Source of the DNA: Welwitschia mirabilis
Lineage: Eukaryota; Gnetophyta; Gnetopsida; Welwitschiales
Length of the DNA stretch: 52,522 nt
Reading direction: 5' to 3'
Assembly (NCBI GenBank): GCA_051453625.1
Contig: JBOZIK010000001.1
Coordinates: forward strand, 81,797,138 to 81,849,659
The stretch's first letter is position 1, and each line of letters opens with the position of its first letter. The translations under genes and the position numbers were made by a program. The notes beneath the pieces are model-generated. The model was not told where the DNA came from, did no database searches, and saw nothing but the letters and a program-made list of their open reading frames with translations. This document shows positions 43,531-52,522 of this stretch, piece after piece.

Positions 43531-43659
43531 AACACACACTTTTCTTATTCTAAACTTATGAACATTACTTATTAAGTAAGGGATTAAATTCTTATTCTTC
43601 AGCTTTGTCAAAATAATTAATTAAAAACTATCTATATTATTGATAGAAAAGTTAAATTT

Positions 43660-43790
43660 TGTAATGTCCATCTCAAGAATTTTGTAATATCCATCTCAAG
43701 AATTTTGTAACTTCCTTTTTGTATCCATTTCAAGAATTTGTAACTTCCTTTTTGTAATGTCCATCTCAATAATTTGTAATTTCCTTAATA
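43660..43790. repeat. Tandem repeat, unit near TTTGTAATGTCCATCTCAAG
   Basis: Three to four units of about 20-38 bp combining tttgtaatgtccatctcaag and aatttgtaacttccttt. The other LTR has the same block at 51020-51160 with a different arrangement, showing copy-number change after insertion. Confidence 0.7.
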
Positions 43791-44713
43791 ATGGCTCTCT
43801 TTAAGATGATCCTCTCCTCCATGATACCTTAAATTAGTTTTTAAAGAGAACTTTTCTACTAACTAATCTTACAACCCTTAATTAATTTCAAGAGGAAAGG
43901 TAACTTCCTTTTCTTAGGCCTTAATTTTTTTAGGGAGGAGGGAAGATCTCTTGTTCACATTAAAGGATGATTTATTAAGGGAAAAAAATAGACTCAAGGA
44001 AAACTTTAATTAGTTACGAATCCTTATCAAGATTTTTGAATGAAACATTATAAAAACTTTTTACTTTTGAATAATAATAATATATAAGATTCAAAATCAT
44101 TTCAAAAGATTCTCAATTTTTACAATTTTTTCATTTGATAAAAATAAAATATCTCATAAATACATGGGCAGGATTCAAGATTTTAATCAATTTCATTAGA
44201 TAATAACTAGAAAACTTCACCTTCAAATAACAAGTTTTATTGCAAAATTTAAAGAAGGAAAATCATCATCCCATGCATCATAAAATTTTTAAGTAAACTT
44301 TAATTACTGCAAGCCATACATTTTATGAATAAATAAAATCTATCTCTCATCATAATAACAAATAACACATTAAATGTTCATGTATTTAGATATTTAACTC
44401 ACATATCCAAAAAGAGATACATTTAAGTAGAATATTTTTTCACCAATATAGATCCAATGATCCTTCATNNNNNNNNNNNNNNNNNNNCAATTAGACTCCA
44501 GATTTACCACCTACTACAAAAAGGTATGGGATGAGAACTATAAAAATCTCATAGCCCCCAGTATGGCCTAAGCAAGAATAGGTATTTTGGCAAGATACTT
44601 CAAGGATTGAGATAGAAAGTAACAATTTAAGAATTTCAAGAAATTCAAGACATACATAGATAATGAACTTATGGTTATTAATGAGATTATCAACTATATA
44701 ATTTCAATTATCA

Positions 44714-45113
44714 TTAACTTCACTCTCTTGTTTAGCAGTCTGTGAAGCTCATTGCCTCATTTGGTGATCTATGATTATCATATAATATTTCACTTCACTA
44801 CCTCATTTAATGATCTATATTTGTCATATAATATTTAACTTCACTACCTCATTTGGTGATCAGTAAAGTCTACTGCCTCATTCGGCGATATGTGGTATCT
44901 ATAATATACATATAAAATCTCAGTCATCATTAACTTCACTGTCTTGTTTGACGATCTGTAAAGTCCACTGCCTCATTTGGTGATCTATGGTTCTCATATA
45001 ATATTTCACTTCACTACCTCATTCAGTGATCTGTGAAGCCCACTGCCTCGTTAGCGATATGTGATTTTTATATAATATTTAACTTCGCTGCCTTATTCAG
45101 TGCTCTGTGAAGA
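44714..45113. repeat. Minisatellite in the L LTR built on TTCACTGCCTCATTTGGTGA
   Basis: Repeated blocks of cactgcctcatttggtgatctgtgaag alternating with tatggttntcatataatatt, in higher-order units of about 70 and 140-230 bp. Each short block has inverted halves (cttcac / gtgaag), so units can fold. The block is GC-richer than its surroundings. Confidence 0.75.
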
Positions 45114-46041
45114 TTCAAAAAAAAATAATATTATGAAGCTAAAGAAGTTTAACTGCAACATAATACCTCAACAAGAAGATAACTTCATGATAGAATTTAA
45201 TCACAAATATTCATCTCATACAAGAAGATAACTTCAAGAAATCAAGAAAAGGTAGATAAAGATGAGATAAGTGTCGACATAGAGTTTTTATTATTTAAGT
45301 AACATATGATTTAATAATTATCTTGCAAGAATACGTACACATTAATTTTAATGAGCAAATGAATAATAAGGACCATTAAGAAAATTTCAAAAAAATAAAA
45401 CCATACATAAACATGACAATTTCAATACAAAAATGTATAAGGAAGGACCAATAAAAAACCATAAAAAGTAAAGGGCCATACCAATTTTTAAGAAGAACTC
45501 AAGATCTTTATGAGTATTCAAGGCTTTTCGAGGCTTTAACACTTAATAGAAAAATTTTCTCTAAAAATAAAAGTGAGAAAAATGAAGGAGGAGAGTCCTA
45601 TTTTTAATTAAGGTTTGGTGGAATGTGAAGAGTCACAAGAATATGAGGACAAAATGAAAGTTGATAAAGATTTCATGCATATGAATATTAAACATCATGA
45701 ATGAAGGCAGTTAAGAAAGGGGTTACATAACATCTTATAAATGATTGCCTAGCCACCAGGTGCTTATAATAATATAATCAAGATAATGCTTTATATTTAA
45801 TAATGAGAAAACAGAATAAATAACATGTGTCCATAGTAAACATTCAATTTAGCATTTACTTTCAATTACATAAGTAAATAAAAAATATCACTTCCACTAC
45901 AAGAGCAAATAAAAATTGGGTATGAGCATTTAATCAAAAGGTATTCATATTACAGCTCAATAATACTACATTTCAAGAACATATCAATTAACATAATTGG
46001 GGTTTCAAGTAATTCAAATTTTTTCAAATATTTCATTAAAC

Positions 46042-46469
46042 NNNNNNNNNNNNNNNNNNNNNNNNNNNNNNNNNNNNNNNNNNNNNNNNNNNNNNNNNNN
46101 NNNNNNNNNNNNNNNNNNNNNNNNNNNNNNNNNNNNNNNNNNNNNNNNNNNNNNNNNNNNNNNNNNNNNNNNNNNNNNNNNNNNNNNNNNNNNNNNNNNN
46201 NNNNNNNNNNNNNNNNNNNNNNNNNNNNNNNNNNNNNNNNNNNNNNNNNNNNNNNNNNNNNNNNNNNNNNNNNNNNNNNNNNNNNNNNNNNNNNNNNNNN
46301 NNNNNNNNNNNNNNNNNNNNNNNNNNNNNNNNNNNNNNNNNNNNNNNNNNNNNNNNNNNNNNNNNNNNNNNNNNNNNNNNNNNNNNNNNNNNNNNNNNNN
46401 NNNNNNNNNNNNNNNNNNNNNNNNNNNNNNNNNNNNNNNNNNNNNNNNNNNNNNNNNNNNNNNNNNNNN
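46042..46469. other. Assembly gap (428 N) in the L LTR
   Basis: The sequence before the gap (taattggggtttcaagtaat... to cattaaac) is repeated after it almost unchanged. Confidence 0.95.
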
Positions 46470-46563
46470 TAATTGGGGTTTCAAGTAATTCAAATTTTTC
46501 CAAATATTTCATTAAACATAAACTTACAAATTTTATAAGAAAAGAAAAAATGTGGATATGACA

Positions 46564-46577
46564 TTTTTCACCTCCTT
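46564..46577 (-). other. Polypurine tract of element L
   Basis: Minus strand AAGGAGGTGAAAAA immediately before TGTCATATCC. Together with the primer site at the other end of the interior it shows that the flanking direct repeats are LTRs, not a plain segmental duplication. Confidence 0.75.
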
Positions 46578-49152
46578 AAAAAGTTTTATCCTCGAAACTT
46601 GCTAAAGATTAGGTTTTCACTGATTAATATCTACTTTTGTCTCCCAAGTTATTACTTCTATAGATTGGTTGTACAATTGGTATTGTACTAACACAACATA
46701 AATAGTTAATAGAATATATCATTGTATACACATCCAAATCACATGCAAGAAATGGGAATTCAACTTATAAAGAGGAAGAAATCTCATCTAACTTGGGAAA
46801 TAGTAGTTAAGCTGTCTACTACCATTCTGATTAGAGAATTAGCTTTTGAAAGATTAAAGGCATATTTAAATGGAGTATGTGGAACTTGAGCATTCAAATG
46901 CATACACCTTAGTAACATTTTAGTTTAGCATAATAGCTATTACCTCTAATCAAGAGTTTCCCTCCCCTCTTAATAGTACAGATTTTATCATGCAGGTTTG
47001 GTGATAAATCAAAATAATTCACTAATATATTCATTCAGAATTTAACTATTTAACTCCTTACATGACACCAACCACTGACCGACCTTACTATTTGGGTCAT
47101 ACTTTAACTAGCATCATGGATTATTTACTTTCATGTTTAGGCTTAAGTACCTTATTCTTCTAACACATCAAAACATGTAAAACATGTGAAGGACACAGTG
47201 GAGTGCGAAACTTTATACATTATTGATTAAAAAGGTAATACTATAATATTTTGAAGTAGCAAGTGAGTTCCACAAGTATGTATCATCCTACCTTGCAATA
47301 TGTAATATCCATAAGCAACCTATAATTCCTACACCTTTTGTTAAGGCCATTTTCCAAATTGTTTGATCAAAAGTTTTTATATAAGTAAGGGCAATCTATG
47401 TAAAAGTTATGGACATCCTCTTTCACTGATACTAGGAATCAATGGCAGACCATTGATTGATTTTTTATGCCATTATTATATGTAATGCCATTGCTTGGGT
47501 TCATTTTCCAACAATGAGACTTCATGGTTTAACACTCTGGATGAGCAACTCATGATTCAACAAAGAAATAAGATGACTGCAACCACAATTTCGAGGAATA
47601 GCAAAAAGGATGAAGACAGCCCAACTGACCCCTAGTGATTATTTTCTAGATTCAAAAATTTTGCTGCTTTAAACTGATACTACTATTAGAATGGTTGGTA
47701 ACATTTTAGTATAGTGGTTTTTATTGCAAAATGGCATCCCATTGCACTATTACATTAGTCTATTAATAATAGTGTTGTGACCACTCAGCGACTGGCAACA
47801 AAGATCATAGCTATGTTTGCTCACTCACATTCGATTTCAATTCCCTATGGGACAGCATTTCTACTCTTGGAATTTCCAATGTCTCTACTTCCACCACATA
47901 GTTTGTTATTGTATTTAAAGGGAAGCATCATCATTTTTCCTTGATTTACTCCCAGCATTTAACATATTATTTCCTTAAGGAATGGATAGACTTTCAACAT
48001 TCTCTTTCAGGTAAAGGTATAGGTACAGATTGAACAGGTACCAGAACCTACCATGTAACTAGCTAATTTTGAATTATTTNNNNNNNNNNNNNNNNNNNNN
48101 NNNNNNNNNNNNNNNNNNNNNNNNNNNNNNNNNNNNNNNNNNNNNNNNNNNNNNNNNNNNNNNNNNNNNNNNNNNNNNNCTGCAACAACAATTTCAAGGA
48201 ATAGCAAAAAAAAAAAAAAAAAAAAGAAGAAGACAGCCCAACTAACTCTAATCATTCTTTTCTAGATTCAAAAATTCTACTTCTTTTAAACTGAAACTAC
48301 TATTACAATGATTGATAACATTTTAGTATAATGGTTTTTATTGCAAAATGGCATCCCATTGCACTATTACATTAGTCTATTGACAATAGTGCTGTGACCA
48401 CTCAGCGACTAGTAACAAAGGTCATAGCTATATTTGCTCACTCACATTCAATTTCAATTCCCTATGGGATAACATTTCTACTCTTAGAATTTCCAATGTG
48501 TCTGCTTCCACCACATAGTTTGCTATTGTCTTCAAAGGGAAGCATCAGCATTTTCCCTTGGTTTACTCCCAACATTTAACATATTATTCACTTAAATAAT
48601 GAATAGACTTTTAACATTCTCTTTCAGTTAAAGGTATAGGTACAAATTAAATAGGTACAAGAACTTACCATGTAACCAACTAATTTGAATTATTCTCTAT
48701 AAGCAGAATTAATTATGTTGTAGCATAAGCAAGAAGCATTTGATTTTATCTTTTAGTATAACATTGACTCTATAGGTCTCATTTCCTTCTATCATTAAGC
48801 AAAAAGTGTGGAATAGCAATTTATTTTGACATGAGAAAGTGCTATGACACTAAAATATCACACTAGCTGCAATCTGATTACAAGCTTCTCAACTATAATC
48901 CCAAAAATATTTTTCTCAATCATCCCCTTGGGAGGCATCCTTTAAAAAACACTATTTATGACATAAGTAGGAAAACACTAGATTTATACTCCTTTAAATT
49001 TACATGGCAAAGATATTATGATTCAAACAAAATGGATGAGTTATGAACTCTTATGCCCCATGTCCTCAGATTTGGAAGTAAATTAAAATAACTAGGACTT
49101 GATTTGTAATAATTCATAATCATGATTTTTCATTATAGGAACTTCCTTTTCC
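46578..49152 (-). other. Interior of element L, downstream of the gene-like part
   Basis: No retroelement domain. It contains a 500-bp block present twice (47577-48079 and 48180-48694) around a 100-N gap. On the minus strand each copy keeps protein-like text (KLCGGSRHIGNSKSRNV in the second) followed by stops, and a pyrimidine-rich run ending ttgttgcag that looks like a 3' splice site. After the first copy's ttgcag the frame HLISLLNHELLIQSVKP is open. This may be the 3' part of a captured gene, but I cannot show it. Confidence 0.4.
47577..48694. repeat. Duplicated 0.5-kb block either side of a 100-N gap
   Basis: The copies differ at roughly one base in ten and in an A-run (5 versus 19-20 A at about 48206). 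The first contig ends at the end of the unit and the second begins at its start. This suggests overlapping but divergent contigs (alleles or paralogues) rather than a proven tandem duplication. Confidence 0.7.
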
Positions 49153-50215
49153 CTACCTCCATTGGAATGGACAATGGAAGGAAATTCTCCAAATAAAATC
49201 TTCAAGCTTACCTTTTTCCATGGAAGGCATTATGGCTCCTTGCTTATTTCTCAAGAAGGAATGCTTTGCATTCTTTCTCATCCAATTTTCAAGAAGGGAT
49301 GATTTGGACTATTCCATTTTTCTTTATGTCCTTCTTTTTAGTTGTTAACCTGCATCATGCACTTGGGTGATTCTAAATTGGGATTCTTGTACTTTATTTG
49401 AGATAGAAACTTTTTCAAGTTCACAATTTATAGATTTTGATTTATCAACTTCTTTACTATTCCCCATTTCTGATACCTACTTTCATACTTTTGGTTTTGG
49501 AGTAATGATTATCCTTTTGGCTTGGAGCAGGGCCATCATTGATGCTTCTACACATCTCAAATTTATGCAGTGGACTTGTTAACTAAACCAAGAAATCTAT
49601 TGTTGATTTGGGTTGCATTTCCTTACTAAACTAGAGGTGAAATGTTCTAAAACTTCTTGAATGGAATGGATCAAATCATTAGTACTTGGATCCAAGCCAT
49701 AGGTTATACGTTTAAACCACTTAGGGTTTTCAAAACATAAGCCACTAACTTACATTATGAGGAGATTTTCCATCAGCGTCTGGTAGGCCATCCAAATCAA
49801 TGATGTGGATACCCAACTGTAATGGCACAGAATCAGTCATAGGGTTAGGGTTTTTGGTAATGGCATAGTGAAGATTATCGCTATCAAAAATGGGATACTG
49901 GGATATTTCTTTACTGTAATTTGAGATGAGTTTCCCAAGAAGATAAGAACATAATGTGAAAAGGAATGAAACTCTAAAGGATTTGGAAAGCCAAAATTGT
50001 TACAAATTCCTCTCCAAATTATCTCCCACTGATTAGATGTAAGCCACATACTATGACTTAGGTTAAAAGTGAGTTTTCTTGCAAATGGCAGAAGCTAGTG
50101 TGTTTACCTCATTATTAACTAGCGAAGCAGAGTGCACGTTCTTCCTGGCCTTCGTGATATTCTCATCAATAACATCTAAGAGTCTAGTCTTCCTCTTCCT
50201 CCCAGAAAATCCCAT
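49153..50215 (-). pseudogene. Gene-like, apparently intron-bearing sequence inside element L
   Basis: Several minus-strand open segments lie in transcription order. 50108-50215: 36 codons from ATG ending at a gtaaac donor. 49745-49999: 84 codons with no Met start, including GIHIIDLDGLPDADG. 49597-49749: 50 codons shifted by one base, with ENPKWFKRITYGLDP. About 49330-49560: Lys/Ser-rich pieces. 49153-49308: 51 codons (NKQGAIMPSMEKGKLE), crossing a consensus donor aaaaaggtaagc. Composition is more balanced than the surroundings. I do not recognise the protein and it is not a retroelement domain. It may be a captured host gene, now broken, or an unusual gag. Confidence 0.5.
50108..50215 (-). 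CDS. Possible first exon of an unknown gene within element L
   Basis: Starts with ATG at 50215 and reads MGFSGRKRKTRLLDVIDENI, then 16 more residues to a GAG|gtaaac donor, giving 36 codons exactly (intron phase 0). The N-terminus is basic (GRKRKTR) and could act in nuclear targeting or nucleic-acid binding. The region upstream (50216-50280) is pyrimidine-rich on the plus strand. It lies about 430 bases from the primer site, where gag would normally start, but no gag pattern is present. Confidence 0.4.
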
Positions 50216-50645
50216 CCTTCTCTACTCTTTTTTCTCTTCTGTTCTTCAATTCTTTTAGTTAGCAAAACCAAAAGACAAAACCAAAATCTAAACCTGATTC
50301 TAACTAATAATATTAAGGGTTTTTGGGGTCTCAAAAATCACTCTTATAATTCTTTACACCATGTAGATTAAGAGATGATAGTGAACCCTTAATGTTAGTA
50401 GAATCTCGATGTGTTTCAGACCATAGCTTGAAGTTAAGATTCTAGGTCCTTATGTGTACATATGTATGATATACAATGAAATAGACATGATTTTCTTTCA
50501 AGGCATAAGCAAGTTGTTTGCATGTCTAGTTTAGTTGTAAAGATAATTCATAGTTTCATGGCATAGCTATTTGTCCATCTTGTATAGTTATAACCTCAAT
50601 ATCATAAATCAATAGCAATTATGTTTAGAAAAAATTCCAACCTAA

Positions 50646-50657
50646 GCTCTGATATTA
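50646..50657 (-). other. Primer binding site (tRNA-Met type) of element L
   Basis: The minus strand reads TAATATCAGAGC versus the canonical plant retroelement site TGGTATCAGAGC, with two G-to-A changes. It lies three bases inside the LTR end (GGGTGTTATA), the usual arrangement in many plant gypsy elements. Confidence 0.72.
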
Positions 50658-51019
50658 AAATATAACACCCTCATTTTCACATTTGTAAATACCATGTAAC
50701 TTTGACACCAAAATGTATTGGCCTAAAAATTTTATATTTGAAAAATCTCCAAAAACATTAATGCTCTAGTACCCAAAAAGTTTATAGTTATAAATCTTTA
50801 TCTTTAACTCTCCGATATAAAAATGTAACACCCCAAAAATATACTAGTGTTGAAAACTTTTGACTTACTCTAATGCTATGATACCTTGAAATGAAATGCC
50901 TGCTTTTCTTATTCTAAACTTATAAACGTTACTTATTTAGTAAGGGATTAAATCCTCATTATTCTCCTCCATTAAAAGTATTAATTAAAAACTATCTATT
51001 TTATTGATAAAAAAGTTAA

Positions 51020-51160
51020 ACTTTGTAAAGTCCATAATTTGTAACTTCCTTTTTGTAACGTCCATCTAAAGAATTTGTAACTTCCTTTTTGTAATGTCCA
51101 TCTCAAGAATCTATAACTTTCTTTTTGTAATGTCAATCTTAACAATTTGTAACTTCCTTA
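51020..51160. repeat. Tandem repeat in the 5' LTR of L
   Basis: About four units of tttgtaatgtccatctcaag plus aatttgtaacttcc. Counterpart of 43660-43790 with a different unit order. Confidence 0.7.
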
Positions 51161-51282
51161 ATAATGGCTCTCTTTAAGGTGATCCTCTCCTTCATGATAC
51201 CTTAAATTAGTTTTTAAAGAGAACTTTCCTACTAACTGATCTTACAACCCTTAATTAATTTTAAGAGGAAAGGTAACTTCCT

Positions 51283-52251
51283 NNNNNNNNNNNNNNNNNN
51301 NNNNNNNNNNNNNNNNNNNNNNNNNNNNNNNNNNNNNNNNNNNNNNNNNNNNNNNNNNNNNNNNNNNNNNNNNNNNNNNNNNNNNNNNNNNNNNNNNNNN
51401 NNNNNNNNNNNNNNNNNNNNNNNNNNNNNNNNNNNNNNNNNNNNNNNNNNNNNNNNNNNNNNNNNNNNNNNNNNNNNNNNNNNNNNNNNNNNNNNNNNNN
51501 NNNNNNNNNNNNNNNNNNNNNNNNNNNNNNNNNNNNNNNNNNNNNNNNNNNNNNNNNNNNNNNNNNNNNNNNNNNNNNNNNNNNNNNNNNNNNNNNNNNN
51601 NNNNNNNNNNNNNNNNNNNNNNNNNNNNNNNNNNNNNNNNNNNNNNNNNNNNNNNNNNNNNNNNNNNNNNNNNNNNNNNNNNNNNNNNNNNNNNNNNNNN
51701 NNNNNNNNNNNNNNNNNNNNNNNNNNNNNNNNNNNNNNNNNNNNNNNNNNNNNNNNNNNNNNNNNNNNNNNNNNNNNNNNNNNNNNNNNNNNNNNNNNNN
51801 NNNNNNNNNNNNNNNNNNNNNNNNNNNNNNNNNNNNNNNNNNNNNNNNNNNNNNNNNNNNNNNNNNNNNNNNNNNNNNNNNNNNNNNNNNNNNNNNNNNN
51901 NNNNNNNNNNNNNNNNNNNNNNNNNNNNNNNNNNNNNNNNNNNNNNNNNNNNNNNNNNNNNNNNNNNNNNNNNNNNNNNNNNNNNNNNNNNNNNNNNNNN
52001 NNNNNNNNNNNNNNNNNNNNNNNNNNNNNNNNNNNNNNNNNNNNNNNNNNNNNNNNNNNNNNNNNNNNNNNNNNNNNNNNNNNNNNNNNNNNNNNNNNNN
52101 NNNNNNNNNNNNNNNNNNNNNNNNNNNNNNNNNNNNNNNNNNNNNNNNNNNNNNNNNNNNNNNNNNNNNNNNNNNNNNNNNNNNNNNNNNNNNNNNNNNN
52201 NNNNNNNNNNNNNNNNNNNNNNNNNNNNNNNNNNNNNNNNNNNNNNNNNNN
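51283..52251. other. Assembly gap (969 N)
   Basis: Run of N inside the 5' LTR of L. It corresponds to about 43910-44445 of the other LTR, so it is longer than the missing sequence predicted by that copy. Confidence 0.95.
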
Positions 52252-52522
52252 ATATAGATCTAATAATCCTTCATAAATTCATGTCCATCTCAACAATTAT
52301 ACTTTAGATTTATCACCTGTTATAAAAAGATATGGGATGAGAACTATAAAAATTTCATAGCCCCCACTATGGCCCAGGTAAGAATAGGTATTTTGGCAAG
52401 ATACTTCAAGGATTAAGATAGAAAGAAACAGTTTAAGACTTTCAAGAAATACAAGACATACACAGATAATGATCTTATGGTTATAAACAAGATTATCAAC
52501 TATATAATTTCAATTATCATTA

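Larger units (their letters stand above)
43286..46563 (-). repeat. 3' LTR of element L
   Basis: About 3.3 kb including gaps of 19 N (44469-44487) and 428 N (46042-46469). In LTR orientation it starts TGTCATATCCACA right after the polypurine tract. It ends GGATGTTATA (mutated GGGTGTTACA, a common plant gypsy LTR end). It holds three tandem-repeat blocks, listed separately. Flanks of the 428-N gap repeat the same roughly 47 bases, so part of the apparent length may be artefact. Confidence 0.78.
43286..52522 (-). mobile_element. Element L: long-LTR retrotransposon without gag-pol, carrying gene-like sequence
   Basis: Direct repeats 43286-46563 and 50661-end are homologous. On the minus strand the right copy is the 5' LTR, followed by a tRNA-Met-type primer site (50646-50657), about 4.1 kb of interior, a polypurine tract (46564-46577) and the 3' LTR. 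The left LTR abuts copia gag instead of a primer site, as expected for the outer edge. No RT, integrase or protease was found, making it a large non-autonomous element. Its 5' LTR runs out of the window. Confidence 0.78.
50661..52522 (-). repeat. 5' LTR of element L, cut by the window end
   Basis: Homologous to 43286-about 44716. It contains the junction-repeat array, the gtaatgtccatctc tandem block at 51020-51160, a 969-N gap (51283-52251), and finally 52252-52522 matching 44446-44716 closely, including the start of the minisatellite region. The rest of the LTR lies beyond the window. Confidence 0.82.

Noticed and set aside
44714-45113. CRISPR-like array (repeats with alternating spacers)
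   Set aside because: Units are direct, imperfect, and the intervening parts are also repeats; it is inside a plant LTR. No CRISPR array or cas gene is present.
45997-46512. Open frames of about 160 residues across 45997-46512
   Set aside because: Created by the 428-N gap in the L LTR.
48394-48579. 61-residue plus-strand frame MTTQRLVTKV...
   Set aside because: Lies opposite more protein-like text on the minus strand and is partly repeated with disruptions in the other copy of the duplicated block; taken as a shadow.
49367-49582. 71-residue plus-strand frame
   Set aside because: Antisense to the Lys/Ser-rich pieces of the gene-like region on the minus strand; hydrophobic composition is what the complement of such sequence gives.
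49837-50049. 70-residue minus-strand frame starting MWLTSNQWEI
   Set aside because: It overlaps the 84-codon frame (49745-49999) in another phase. The latter continues into sequence with a better coding look, so I preferred it, although the first 17 residues of this frame cannot be excluded as coding.
43286-52522. The long direct repeats as a simple segmental duplication
   Set aside because: A primer-site-like sequence abuts one copy and a polypurine tract the other, in the orientation expected for LTRs, while the outer edge of the left copy joins unrelated copia gag.

Overview
The window looks like intergenic, repeat-packed nuclear DNA of a seed plant. I cannot name the species. It is very AT-rich (roughly 70-75% A+T by eye) and has no intact gene, tRNA or rRNA that I could find. 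Nearly all of it resolves into old, heavily mutated LTR retrotransposons of plant lineages: Athila/Tat-like Ty3/gypsy, chromovirus-like Ty3/gypsy and Sirevirus-like Ty1/copia. These are nested inside one another. Coding domains are recognisable only as stop-riddled pseudogenes. Much of the decay is C-to-T / G-to-A, as expected for methylated, silenced elements. Element names below (L, A, B, C, N, G, S) are mine.

Layout. 1-206 is a fragment of the large LTR family L. 207-2072 is the 3' end (internal tail, polypurine tract and LTR) of an A-family element. 2583-26637 is element B (+): 5' LTR, short internal start, internal body and 3' LTR. B is split by element A (+, 3952-21885), an Athila-like element with gag, protease, reverse transcriptase, RNase H, integrase and a tRNA-Asp primer site. 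A is itself split inside its reverse transcriptase by element N (-, 8737-16050), a related element with no pol. This gives three levels of nesting. 26638-29750 is a chromovirus-like gypsy pol fragment (G, +). 29782-43285 is a copia element S (-): 3' LTR, env-like tail, RNase H, RT, integrase and gag. S is interrupted in gag by element C (+, 37941-about 42690), a relative of B that lacks its 3' LTR. From 43286 to the window end lies element L (-), with LTRs of about 3.3 kb, a PBS, a PPT and an internal region of about 4.1 kb. L has no recognisable gag-pol but contains a gene-like, apparently intron-bearing stretch on its own strand.

How the pieces relate. A and N share LTR termini, polypurine tract type and tRNA-Asp primer site. 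They also share a dispersed short hairpin motif of the TATCAT-4 nt-ATGATA type, about 20 copies. N could therefore be a non-autonomous partner of A. B and C form a second pair of pol-less elements, and C has a tRNA-Asp-like primer site. L is the most unusual element: it may have captured a host gene, and the end of its LTR carries tandem copies of the primer-site/LTR-end junction.

Assembly caution. Six gaps are exactly 100 N. Five of them are flanked by sequences that repeat each other, so some apparent local duplications are likely unmerged contig ends.
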